DNA of 11,126 bases from Pseudomonadota bacterium (GCA_023387775.1 JAEWHN010000295.1:1-11126), one strand, 5' to 3'. Numbered from the stretch's first letter, positions 1 to 6,453 are shown. Made by a program: numbers and translations. Notes: generated from the letters alone by a model not told the origin.

Positions 1-49
1 CTCATGGCCTGAGGGCAGTGCTCTCCCTTCCAAGTGGAGAGTACCCGTC

Positions 50-652
50 GTGATCTCGAGACGGCTTTTTCTGGGGGCGTCGATCGCGGCTCTTGCATCC
101 ACTGGCGCAGATGCACGCCGGCTACCCGCCCTTTCCGAGATACTGTTCGACCCGGTTCTCCCCGTGCTCGGCAATCCGGGTGGAGACGTCACCATCGCCG
201 AGTTCTTCGACTACGCCTGCCCGTACTGCAAGCACCTTCACCCCCATCTCAAGCGGATCGTCGAGGAGGACGGCGCCATCCGGCTCGTGATGAAGGACTG
301 GCCGATAAACGGGGATTTGGTGCGCTACGCCTCACGCATGGTTCTCGCAGCGGATCGACTAGGCTCCTATGCGACCGCCCACGCGGCCGTCATGGAAATC
401 GAAAGCGGACTGACGATGCGCCGGATTGACGACGCCATGCGGGCCAGAGGCATCGATGTGGGCGAGGTCCGGAACGCTCTTGATATCCATTTGCCGGAAA
501 TCGACGCGCTGCTTGCCCGCAACAAAGAGCAGGCACGTGGCCTGTCGCTCCCAGGAACACCTGCCCTCCTTGTCGGGTCAAAACTCTATCGCAGGCCACT
601 GAACCCGGAAGATATCCGCCGAGCGGTCCTCGAAACGCGCGGCAACCGATAG
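50..652 (+). CDS. DsbA-family thiol:disulfide oxidoreductase, exported
   Basis: A 200-aa thioredoxin-fold protein that probably handles disulfide bonds in the periplasm. The N-terminus has a short leader with an SRRLFLG motif followed by a hydrophobic stretch to about residue 20, which fits a twin-arginine or similar signal. The active site CPYC lies at residues 57-60, preceded by the FFDYA strand typical of DsbA/DsbG-like proteins. The helical insertion follows, and the cis-proline loop is seen as GTPALLVG with Pro171. The length matches compact alphaproteobacterial DsbA-like proteins. The start is GTG at 50, supported by GGAGAG about 9 bases upstream. No DsbB-like partner gene is visible. 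The fold and active site are seen directly; whether it works as oxidase or isomerase is not decided by the sequence. Confidence 0.88.
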   Translation: MISRRLFLGASIAALASTGADARRLPALSEILFDPVLPVLGNPGGDVTIAEFFDYACPYCKHLHPHLKRIVEEDGAIRLVMKDWPINGDLVRYASRMVLAADRLGSYATAHAAVMEIESGLTMRRIDDAMRARGIDVGEVRNALDIHLPEIDALLARNKEQARGLSLPGTPALLVGSKLYRRPLNPEDIRRAVLETRGNR

Positions 653-1038
653 CAAGCCCAGAGGGTGTGGCTTCAGGTGTAGAGCGACGAAGCAGGTTGG
701 CCCGGATGTCCGGTTTTGGGATACGGTTAGGGCCCGCCCAACGGCCGATATCGGGCGCAAAGCGGTCGTTCATGATGCGCGACGGAGAGCGGCTGCGGAA
801 CGGTCGTGCCGCCTCGGATCCTTGTTTCCATCCCAAGCTTTGCCGGCTTCACAGGACTATTCCGTGAACATGCCGCGTGATCTGCACTGCGCTAATCGGA
901 GCTCCTTTAGCAAGCACTGGCCCATCCTGGCGAGGTGTTGTGACCATGGACGGTTCCCTGGTGGACGGGCCATTCGGCACGAAGGGGCGCCCTTGATTCA
1001 GTCCTGACTCTCCCCAACTGAGTCTCGCCCTCCCGAGA
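653..1038. other. Intergenic stretch without a supportable gene
   Basis: These 386 bases separate the DsbA-like gene from the ligase gene. Open frames exist on both strands but none has a ribosome-binding site together with a recognisable protein. The segment around 705-777 (starting with ATGTCCGGTTTTGGG and including GCGCAAAGCGG) reminds me of short degenerate sequences scattered between genes in rhizobial genomes; that is recollection, not a search result. The rest shows no clear promoter or terminator. Confidence 0.5.
705..777. repeat. Possible dispersed intergenic repeat remnant
   Basis: The stretch combines ATGTCCGGTTTTGGG, a central self-complementary CCGATATCGG and GCGCAAAGCGG. I recall similar mosaics as degenerate intergenic sequence in Alphaproteobacteria. 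No second copy is in the window, so the repeat status cannot be shown here. Confidence 0.2.
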
Positions 1039-2007
1039 ATGTTGTTTGTCGTGAGTCCGCGTCTCGAGTTCATCCCGCCGTTGAAGCCTCGCCCGCTGCT
1101 AAAACCGCCCGCGGGCGACGAATGGATTCGCGAGGTGAAGTGGGATGGCTATCGCACGCAGATCATCATCCAGGCCGGCCGGGCGCGGCTCTTCACCAGC
1201 AGCGGGCTCGACTGGACGGACAGGTATCGCCCGCTCGCTGCGGCCGCGCAGAAGCTGAGCGTGAAGTCGATGATCATCGACGGCGAGGTGATCTTCTGCG
1301 ACGATGCTGGCAGGCCCGACTTCAAGAACCTCAAGTCGGCGATCCGATCCAAGCCCGAGTGCCTGCTGTTCATGGCCTTCGACCTGCTGCACCTGGATGG
1401 GCAGGATCTCCGAAGGATTCTTGTCGAGGACCGGCGCCAGCTGCTGCAGGACCTAATTGGCCCGGAACACAACCCGATCCGCTTCAGCGAGAGCCTCGAA
1501 GGCGATGCGGAGATCGTGTTCAATGCGATCGACAGGATCGGGCTTGAGGGGATGGTCACAAAGCGCAAGGGTAGCGGCTACCGCAGTGGCGATTCACGGG
1601 ACTGGTTCAAGACCAAGTGCTATGCCGAGGCGACCGTCAACATCATCGGTGTGCAGCGCGAGAAGGGAAAGTCGGCAATGGTGCTCTGCGCGGACGGGGC
1701 CGGCAATTATGTCGGGGCCGCCGCGGTCACCTTTCCGAAGCGCATCCGCGAGCGGCTATGGGAGCGGGTGCAGGCCAGGAAGACCGCACGGGCGCCGAAA
1801 GGGCTCTCCAGGGCAAACGCAGAGTGGATCAAGCCCGGCCTGGTCGGCCGGGTTCGGTTCCTGAAGGGCGAGGAGATGCTAAGGCACGCGACACTAAACC
1901 TCTCTGGGGCCATCCCCCTCACCCCGGCCCGAAATGGACGAGGAGTTGGGTATCGAACGCGCCGTTCTCGTCGCCGTATCCACGCGGATTTGAGACGACC
2001 CGCGTGA
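1039..2007 (+). CDS. ATP-dependent DNA ligase, single-domain LigD/LigC type
   Basis: A 322-aa ATP-dependent ligase that would seal nicks by forming an enzyme-AMP intermediate. The nucleotidyltransferase motifs are present in order: motif I EVKWDGYR with the adenylated lysine at Lys34, then SSGLDWT, IIDGEVIF, AFDLLHLDG, EGMVTKR (motif IV) and WFKTKC (motif V). An OB-fold-like domain follows from about residue 200. No polymerase or nuclease domain is present, so this is the stand-alone ligase seen as extra copies in rhizobia, often linked with Ku-dependent repair; no ku gene is in view. Family-like sequence ends at FLKGEEMLRHATL (about residue 286, base 1896). The last 36 residues look foreign and overlap the 3' end of the convergent metallophosphoesterase, so the normal stop seems lost. 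The ATG at 1039 has only a weak ribosome site; TTG 1042 or GTG 1051 are alternatives. Confidence 0.88.
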   Translation: MLFVVSPRLEFIPPLKPRPLLKPPAGDEWIREVKWDGYRTQIIIQAGRARLFTSSGLDWTDRYRPLAAAAQKLSVKSMIIDGEVIFCDDAGRPDFKNLKSAIRSKPECLLFMAFDLLHLDGQDLRRILVEDRRQLLQDLIGPEHNPIRFSESLEGDAEIVFNAIDRIGLEGMVTKRKGSGYRSGDSRDWFKTKCYAEATVNIIGVQREKGKSAMVLCADGAGNYVGAAAVTFPKRIRERLWERVQARKTARAPKGLSRANAEWIKPGLVGRVRFLKGEEMLRHATLNLSGAIPLTPARNGRGVGYRTRRSRRRIHADLRRPA

Positions 2008-2669
2008 GGTGGCGACATAATCGCAGCTGTCATGCGTATGCCCGTGGACCCAGAGTGCTGGCGCCCCGGCCTCGATGACGTCGGACAAGTCCGACGCATA
2101 GGCGGCGTTCAGCAGGTCGCCTTTGAAGCGTGCCGGAAGCGACCGCGGATGCGGCAGGTGGTGGGTGACCACCACGGTAGGGGCAGGATTCGCAGCCAGC
2201 TCCCTCTCCAGAAACGCCCTCGATTCGTGGTGCAACCTATAGGCATGGATAGGCAGGAACCGCTTCCAAGGATTCCTTTGCCACGAAATCTGCCGATAGT
2301 CGTTCATGCGCCTGCGGGCATGATCCATCGCCGATTCCGGGTTTCCCTCGATGCGGTAGTCGGTCCACAGCGTGGCACCAAGAAATCGCACGCCACCGAT
2401 GGTGATGGCGTCGTTCTCCAGGAAGTGTACGCCGCGGCGCGTCCGGCCTCCAGCCCCTCCTTGATCGACCCTTTGTAGAACTCGTGATTGCCGGCGACGT
2501 AGATGCACGGCATCGTCGGGGCAATGTGCTCGGCAAGCCAGCGGACACCCTTGTCGATGCCCCTGCAGAGGTCGCCCGCGATAATGCAGACGTCAGCCTC
2601 AGGCGGCTCGAGCGGTTTCGTCAGGGGCGCGTGTTCAAGGTGGAGGTCGGAAAGGATCCAGAACCTCAT
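1919..2669 (-). pseudogene. Calcineurin-like metallophosphoesterase broken by two frameshifts
   Basis: Joining three minus-strand frames gives about 250 residues of a calcineurin-like metallophosphoesterase, a dimetal phosphohydrolase. From ATG 2669 the first frame carries SDLHLE (Asp8, His10), AGDL (Asp33) and AGNHEFYKG (Asn61, His62). Near 2430-2442 the reading moves to a second frame with GVHFLEND, FLGATLWTDY, VVVTHHLP and WVHGHTHDSCDY. Near 2000-2008 it moves again to a third frame with VVSNPRGYGDENGAF, ending at TGA 1919-1921. All five family metal-binding motifs survive, and both shifts have the same sense (one base lost or two gained). The start overlaps the stop of the upstream small gene by four bases (ATGA), indicating translational coupling. 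As written, the first frame would make only a 121-aa truncated product. Sequencing error is the alternative to real decay. The natural substrate is unknown. Confidence 0.85.
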
Positions 2670-2890
2670 GGCGCAAGGTGCTTCATCACCTGGCCGAGCA
2701 CATCCTCAACGGATCGGCCGCGGAGTTCTTCGGCGATCCAGCGGAGACGATTGCCCTCCGGAGCATCGAGCGTCACCCCGGCAATGGTCCCGTGCTCGAG
2801 ATCGAGGCCGATGACCGCTTTTCGGTACCGTGGGGCATCGCAGGAGCCCGGACCGGTAGCCGTCGCGGGCGCGATGCCTCCCCCAATCAT
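2666..2890 (-). CDS. Small hypothetical protein coupled to the metallophosphoesterase
   Basis: A 74-aa protein of unknown function. I do not recognise the family. The C-terminal two thirds contain RKAVIGLDLEHGTIAG and LRWIAEELRGRSVEDVL, which suggests a small soluble mixed alpha/beta domain with no leader or membrane segment. The ATG at 2890 is preceded by AGAGGAATCC, a good ribosome-binding site. The same frame stays open upstream to a TTG at 3082, but that part uses codons unlike the rest and has no ribosome site, so the shorter form is preferred. The stop overlaps the start of the metallophosphoesterase gene by four bases, so the two products were probably made together. Confidence 0.6.
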   Translation of the reverse strand: MIGGGIAPATATGPGSCDAPRYRKAVIGLDLEHGTIAGVTLDAPEGNRLRWIAEELRGRSVEDVLGQVMKHLAP

Positions 2891-2898
2891 GGATTCCT

Positions 2899-3075
2899 CT
2901 ACTGCGAATGCTTGTTCCGAAGCCGTTTGGGGCCGGCCCCCACCGCTGCCTGCGGCAGGACGGCCAGCGGCACCTCCTGCCTTGTGTGAAGTTTTCGTAA
3001 TCGCATCTCCATCCGTTCCATCAATCTCGAGGGATGTATCGGCCCGGTCCGCGCGGCGGTGCAGGTTCCAGCCAT
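2899..3075 (-). CDS. Possible small hypothetical protein
   Basis: A 58-aa minus-strand frame rich in Arg and Lys (containing MERMEMRLRKL and AGPKRLRNKHSQ). It sits in the gap between the frameshifted gene upstream and the 74-aa gene downstream. Its TAG stop lies just before the ribosome site of the next gene, and the second half has more G/C at third codon positions than the competing frame. The ribosome site is weak, and an internal ATG would give about 40 residues. It could be chance or a remnant; no homolog is recognised. Confidence 0.33.
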   Translation of the reverse strand: MAGTCTAARTGPIHPSRLMERMEMRLRKLHTRQEVPLAVLPQAAVGAGPKRLRNKHSQ

Positions 3076-3101
3076 GTGCCAAAGGATTCGTTGCAGGCGG
3101 C

Positions 3102-3582
3102 TCAGTGCCGCCGCCTCTGGTGTTCCCGGGCGTCGATCAGGCCCTCGACCAGCTGCTCCAGCTTGCGGATCGAGCCTCCCTGCCAGACGCCTGCCGGCAA
3201 CGCCATCTCGCCGGCGACGGCGGCGGCATCCGGATCACCGAACCCGGCCCGGCACAGCAAGCACCGGAGACGAGCGGACTCGACGGGAACACCGGCCGAA
3301 TCCTCGATGTCGACCAACTCTGCCTCGAGGGCACGCACGCTGTCCTGGCTCTGCTCGACCGAAAGCTCCTCGAGGCAGGCGACGATCCCTGCCCGATCGG
3401 GATGCTTTCGCCGCCTGAGCCGCCGGGCAATCACCGAATTCCCGCATATCCTCGGTCAGGGTATCGCGGAAGAACGGCATGCTGCGCAGGAGTTCTTCCT
3501 CTGTCGGCAACCGCTGACCCGCGGTGACCGCCTTCTCCCGCCGTTTGAACAGGCGAGTTTCGCGAGAGGTCTCGTCCATCAT
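3102..3582 (-). pseudogene. Hypothetical protein gene disrupted by one frameshift
   Basis: Two minus-strand frames join into one protein of about 159 residues. The first begins with MMDETSRETRLFKRRE and continues through LPTEEELLRSMPFFRDT to EDMREF. After a shift at the CC pair 3434-3435 the second continues with VIARRLRRRKHPDR, CLEELSVEQSQDSV and GGSIRKLEQLVEGLIDA. Removing one base there fuses the frames with no gap in sense. The product would be charged, helical and cytoplasmic, with no leader. GAGG lies 5 bases before the ATG pair, and the gene starts 7 bases after the stop of the DUF6634-like gene, so it belongs to the same operon. The downstream frame could in principle start at GTG 3434 as a separate 110-aa protein. 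The family is not recognised. Confidence 0.6.
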
Positions 3583-3589
3583 CTGGGCC

Positions 3590-3934
3590 TCACGCGTGAT
3601 CGTCGGACTGTCCGGCAGAGCGGCCGAGGCGGTACCACCGTGACAACGTCCGTGCCCAGGTCCTGTCGTCTGACAGGAGCCACAGATCGGATGTCGTAAT
3701 CACTCTGTTGTCGCCCGGCAGCATCGGGTGACCCGAGGACAATCCCATGAGGCATGCCATTGGTCTTTGGGCAATGACCCAGCGGTCCAGGATCGGCGCG
3801 GCCTCCTTGGTCTGTCTCTCCGGAGGAATGCCGCGTTGGATCGCCTCCATGTCCGCCACCAGCGCCGACAGGCGGCCAAGCTCAAATTCGAACGGCTCAG
3901 CCTGTTCGCGGCTGTGCAGGTTAAATGTCACCAT
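3590..3934 (-). CDS. DUF6634-like conserved rhizobial protein
   Basis: A 114-aa soluble protein starting MVTFNLHSREQ. It contains LGRLSALVADMEAI, ILDRWVIAQR, LMGLSSGHPML, TTSDLWLLSDDRTWARTLSRWYRLG. This layout resembles rhizobial accessory proteins that I believe are classed as DUF6634; that name is from memory and should be checked. The conserved Trp-rich C-terminal block (DLWLL, TWARTLSRWYRLG) is the most distinctive part. The frame stays open upstream to 4090, but ATG 3934 fits the natural N-terminus and leaves room for the divergent regulatory gap. It is the first gene of the minus-strand row and faces the XRE regulator gene. Its biochemical role is unknown. Confidence 0.72.
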   Translation of the reverse strand: MVTFNLHSREQAEPFEFELGRLSALVADMEAIQRGIPPERQTKEAAPILDRWVIAQRPMACLMGLSSGHPMLPGDNRVITTSDLWLLSDDRTWARTLSRWYRLGRSAGQSDDHA

Positions 3935-3972
3935 GAGAGGGTCTTCCGTCGTTGGTCTGGGTCGCGCTCTTT

Positions 3973-3991
3973 GCGAATCCTTGTGATTCGC
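3973..3991. promoter_or_regulatory. Perfect inverted repeat, candidate operator 1
   Basis: GCGAATC and GATTCGC form perfect 7-bp arms around the 5-base spacer CTTGT. The site lies 38 bases upstream of the DUF6634-like start, in the gap shared with the divergent XRE regulator gene. This is the usual place for an operator bound by such a regulator. Binding is inferred. Confidence 0.45.
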
Positions 3992-4028
3992 CTCGTGAGC
4001 TGGCGCAGGCATACGGCGCCGGCAACGC

Positions 4029-4044
4029 GGGCGTCCAGACGCCC
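4029..4044. promoter_or_regulatory. Perfect inverted repeat, candidate operator 2
   Basis: GGGCGTC and GACGCCC form perfect 7-bp arms around a 2-base centre, midway between the two divergent starts. Its sequence differs from the repeat at 3973, so the two may bind different proteins, or one may be chance in GC-rich DNA. Confidence 0.3.
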
Positions 4045-4138
4045 ATGGCTGTATTTTCTCCGGCGCATCCTTGAGACTGTGGCATCGCAAGGAATCGGGG
4101 GAACTGGCACCGACGACGTGTGGCGGCTAGAAGGCGGT

Positions 4139-4468
4139 ATGAAGGTTCCCTACCAGCTGCTGCGAGCAGCACGCGCAGCAATCGACATGACGCACGTCGA
4201 CCTTGCCAGAGAGGCGGGGGTCAGCAAACGCACCCTGGTGCGGATTGAAGCCCTCCAGGGCGTGTCCGAAGATTCCCGCGCGCGGGTTCAGAGCGCTCTC
4301 GAAGCGAAGGGAGTGATGTTTCTGCCGGCGGGGGAGGGAATCGGACCAGGAATACGCGTCCCGGACAAGATGCTCACCGCGCCTGCTGAACGTCGGTATC
4401 AGCCTCCTGGTAAAGCGGATCGATCGCAAGCCGTAACGCCACGCGTGCCCCCGGAAGGGCGAAGATAA
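4139..4468 (+). CDS. XRE-family helix-turn-helix transcriptional regulator
   Basis: A 109-aa DNA-binding protein. Residues 5-60 form an XRE/Cro-type helix-turn-helix, with the recognition region visible as LAREAGVSKRTLVRIE at residues 22-37. The short tail VMFLPAGEGIGPGIRV is typical of small rhizobial XRE regulators, which have it right after the DNA-binding domain. Residues beyond about 75 (TAPAERRYQPPGKADR) are less family-like and may be an altered end. The ATG at 4139 has AGAAGG about 5 bases upstream; the frame is open further upstream but with no family-like sequence. It is divergent from the minus-strand row ending in the metallophosphoesterase, so it probably controls that row and itself. 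Confidence 0.8.
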   Translation: MKVPYQLLRAARAAIDMTHVDLAREAGVSKRTLVRIEALQGVSEDSRARVQSALEAKGVMFLPAGEGIGPGIRVPDKMLTAPAERRYQPPGKADRSQAVTPRVPPEGRR

Positions 4469-5044
4469 CGACCCTACGGTTCAAGCAGAGGGTGACCGGG
4501 GTCAACGCGCTCACGACCAGCAGCGGGTCCATGCAGGCCGCATTGTTGAAAAAATGACAGCGCCTCCCGCCCACTGGTCCGCAGCGAAGCTCTAGGGAAT
4601 GTGTCTGGTGTCTAGGACGAAAGAGCAGGCTGCCTTCGAAGCCAAGGAGTGATGTTCCTTTGCCGCGTGCCCAAATGATAATTCTAAGTTGGAAAATCGC
4701 CCTTCTAAGCCGGAACTCATAGCGAGATCAATTCCGCCGGCATGAACCTCTTGTCGCCATGGCCGGAGACGCTAAGTCATAGAGGTGCATCGATGGCCGC
4801 CGCATGACATTGCCTCCGAGGGCGCGGCGCACATCTAAAATGAGGCCGGCGGTAAGGTCCTATTCAGTAGCCTCCGTCGACAGTAGCCTGAGATTGCTCT
4901 CCGCGGTGGGAATGTTGCGCCTCTAAGCCGTACTCTAGAGCAGAGACCGAGGAACGGTGCCTAAAAAGGTGCCCGAACGGCAGGCCACCGCCCCGTTAAG
5001 AATGCGGCAATCCGCCAGCACCCTAGCTAACTGATTGAAAAGAA
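4469..5044. other. Gene-free stretch between the XRE gene and the tRNA
   Basis: These 576 bases contain no protein frame I can support. They hold a fragment of a second XRE gene (about 4624-4667) and otherwise unrecognised sequence with scattered stops in every frame. The content fits the worn edge of an inserted element abutting the 3' end of the tRNA gene. No integrase frame is visible. Confidence 0.55.
4624..4667 (+). pseudogene. Remnant of a second XRE regulator gene
   Basis: The stretch GAAGCCAAGGAGTGATGTT nearly repeats GAAGCGAAGGGAGTGATGTT inside the intact XRE gene (about 4300-4320), with one substitution and one missing G. Read with the G restored it gives AFEAKGVMFL, against ALEAKGVMFL in the intact protein. 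The sequences on either side do not continue the match, so only the end of the helix-turn-helix gene remains. Confidence 0.55.
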
Positions 5045-5120
5045 TGGTGGGCCCGGAGGGACTCGAACCCCCAACCAAGCGGTTATGAGCCGCCGGCTCT
5101 AACCATTGAGCTACAGGCCC
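5045..5120 (-). tRNA. tRNA with CAU anticodon, probably tRNA-Ile2 (lysidine type)
   Basis: The minus strand folds as a complete 76-base tRNA including an encoded CCA. The acceptor stem is GGGCCTG with CGGGCCC, the D-arm GCTC/GAGC, the anticodon stem GGCGG/CCGCT around the loop CTCATAA (anticodon CAT), and the T-arm contains TTCGAGT. It lacks initiator-tRNA features. The anticodon arm and variable loop (CTCATAACCGCTTGGTT) are closest to the known bacterial tRNA-Ile2, whose CAU anticodon is changed to lysidine to read AUA. Elongator tRNA-Met cannot be fully excluded by eye. Its 3' end faces the accessory region. Confidence 0.93.
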
Positions 5121-5132
5121 CACCCAGTGGCT

Positions 5133-5161
5133 GGATAGTTTCTTTTTTCGGCGCGCACAAG
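5133..5161 (-). promoter_or_regulatory. Promoter of the tRNA gene
   Basis: On the minus strand, CTTGTG (5161-5156) and CTATCC (5138-5133) are separated by exactly 17 bases, matching the rhizobial housekeeping pattern CTTGAC-N17-CTATAT at the key positions. The -10 ends 12 bases before the tRNA 5' end, a suitable distance for a short leader. Confidence 0.55.
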
Positions 5162-5252
5162 GCTTTAGGCGAAAACAGTTTCCGCTTGCCGCAATCGGTC
5201 CATAATCGCAACATAGTCGGGCCCCGGAAGGGACACGATATTGGAGATTTGC

Positions 5253-5963
5253 ATGACGAAGTTTCATCTGCCCCTGGCGCTGGCCGCGGCGATCACCCTG
5301 ACGGCGGCATCCGCATCGGCGCAGACGCAAGCGCCCTCACGCATCGTGGTGACGGGCGAAGGCGAAAAGGCGGTTGCGCCGGACCTTGCCCTGCTCTCGC
5401 TCAGCGTCATGCGCGAGGCGAAGACCGCGCGCGAGGCGCTGGACGCCAACAACGACGCCATGGCGGCGGTGATTTCGGCGATGAAGGGCGCCGGGATCGA
5501 AGAGCGCGACCTGCAGACCTCCGGCATCCAGATAGCGCCGCGCTACCACTACACCAACAAGCCGGACGGCGGCCAGGAGGCCGAGCTGGTCGCCTACCAG
5601 GTCACCAACACGCTTTCCGTGCGGGTGCGCGACCTTTCCAAGGCCGGCGACATCCTCGACAAATCCGTGTCGCTGGGGGTCAACCAGGGCGGCGGCATCG
5701 TTTTCACCAACAACGACCCTTCCGCCGCGCTGACCGAGGCGCGCAAGCTCGCGGTCAAGGATGCGGTGGAAAAGGCCAAGGTGCTGAGCGAGGCAGCCGG
5801 CGTGCAGCTTGGCCGGGTGATCGAAATCTCCGACCAGACCTACCCGCCTCGACCGATGCCGATGGCCAAGACCATGGCGCTGGACGCTTCGGGTGCCGTG
5901 CCGCTCCAGGCTGGCGAAAACACCTACAACGTGCAGGTCAACGTCACTTTCGAGATCAAGTAG
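5253..5963 (+). CDS. SIMPL/DUF541 domain periplasmic protein
   Basis: A 236-aa exported protein of the SIMPL (DUF541) family, whose members include E. coli YggE, linked with oxidative stress tolerance, and the mammalian signalling protein SIMPL. A cleavable leader spans residues 1-24, ending in ASASAQ. The mature part begins SRIVVTGEGEKAVAPDLA, the typical first strand of the domain, and contains LQTSGIQIAPRYHY, YQVTNTLSVRVRDLSKAG and a C-terminal strand YNVQVNVTFEIK. The ATG at 5253 has GGAG 7-8 bases upstream and is preferred over an in-frame TTG at 5241. It is monocistronic, diverges from the tRNA gene, and ends ahead of a strong terminator. The molecular function of the family is not settled. 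Confidence 0.9.
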   Translation: MTKFHLPLALAAAITLTAASASAQTQAPSRIVVTGEGEKAVAPDLALLSLSVMREAKTAREALDANNDAMAAVISAMKGAGIEERDLQTSGIQIAPRYHYTNKPDGGQEAELVAYQVTNTLSVRVRDLSKAGDILDKSVSLGVNQGGGIVFTNNDPSAALTEARKLAVKDAVEKAKVLSEAAGVQLGRVIEISDQTYPPRPMPMAKTMALDASGAVPLQAGENTYNVQVNVTFEIK

Positions 5964-6010
5964 CGGCAAGGGCGGCAGGCCCTGCCTCGCCTCCATCGCA
6001 CCGGAAAAGG

Positions 6011-6043
6011 AAAGCCCCGGAGGATCGCTCCTCCGGGGCTTTT
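6011..6043. terminator. Strong bidirectional intrinsic terminator
   Basis: A perfect 14-bp stem (AAAGCCCCGGAGGA with its complement) closes the tetraloop TCGC and is followed by T residues on the plus strand. The opposite strand has a T-rich tail as well. It therefore serves both the SIMPL gene and the convergent small secreted-protein gene. Confidence 0.9.
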
Positions 6044-6084
6044 GCCTTAGGTCCAGCCGTAAGTCGTATCAGGGCAGGACCGGA

Positions 6085-6453
6085 TCAGCGCAGGATCGGG
6101 CAGAACGGCTCGCGGCCGAAGGTGACGATCATGCGGTCGCCCCACTTGCGGCCGGCAACCGTGATCGAATGGCGGCTCATGTCGACGACGCGGGCGCGGT
6201 GCATGCCCATGCGCTCGGCCTTGTCGAGGGCACGGTCCGGAGTGCAGCGGCGCTCCCCGCGGTCGCGCCGGTCCCACCGCCGCTCGTCAGGATGCCAACG
6301 TGGCCCGGAGTCACGGACGTAGAAACCGCCGCCGACCTCGCCGCCGCCGAAATTCAGGTAAAGGCCATCGGCCTGCGCGCCTGCCGGCAGCGCAGCCAGG
6401 CCGCTGAGGCCGATGAAAGTGGAAAGTGCGGCAGTCTTGAACAGCTTGTGCAT
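6085..6453 (-). CDS. Conserved small secreted rhizobial protein
   Basis: A 122-aa exported protein of unknown function. Residues 1-28 form a signal peptide (MHKLFKTAALSTFIGLSGLA, ending AGAQA). The mature part starts with a Gly-rich strand (GLYLNFGGGEVGGGFYV), has an Arg/Asp/Trp-rich linker (DERRWDRRDRGERR), and ends in a compact domain containing CTPDRALDKAERMGMHRARV and ITVAGRKWGDRMIVTFGREP with two cysteines (about residues 69 and 118) that could pair. I recall similar short proteins throughout Mesorhizobium and relatives. The ATG at 6453 has GAGGAGAAG upstream. It is convergent with the SIMPL gene and shares its terminator. Confidence 0.78.
   Translation of the reverse strand: MHKLFKTAALSTFIGLSGLAALPAGAQADGLYLNFGGGEVGGGFYVRDSGPRWHPDERRWDRRDRGERRCTPDRALDKAERMGMHRARVVDMSRHSITVAGRKWGDRMIVTFGREPFCPILR

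Noticed and set aside
2891..3082. N-terminal extension of the 74-aa protein to a TTG at 3082
   Set aside because: No ribosome site at the TTG, poor third-position GC in this stretch, and a good ribosome site exactly before ATG 2890.
2484..3527. Plus-strand open frame of 347 codons across the cassette
   Set aside because: No recognisable protein and no ribosome site. The minus strand carries family motifs and operon-style spacing.
4374..4574. Minus-strand frame of 66 codons overlapping the end of the XRE gene
   Set aside because: No ribosome site or recognisable family; it overlaps the regulator, and the protein-like look is weak.
4935..5330. Minus-strand open frame running through the tRNA gene
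   Set aside because: It is a read-through of the tRNA and its promoter; the tRNA fold is complete.
5186..6322. Plus-strand open frame of 378 codons over the SIMPL gene
   Set aside because: It is out of frame with a clear SIMPL-domain protein and runs through the terminator.
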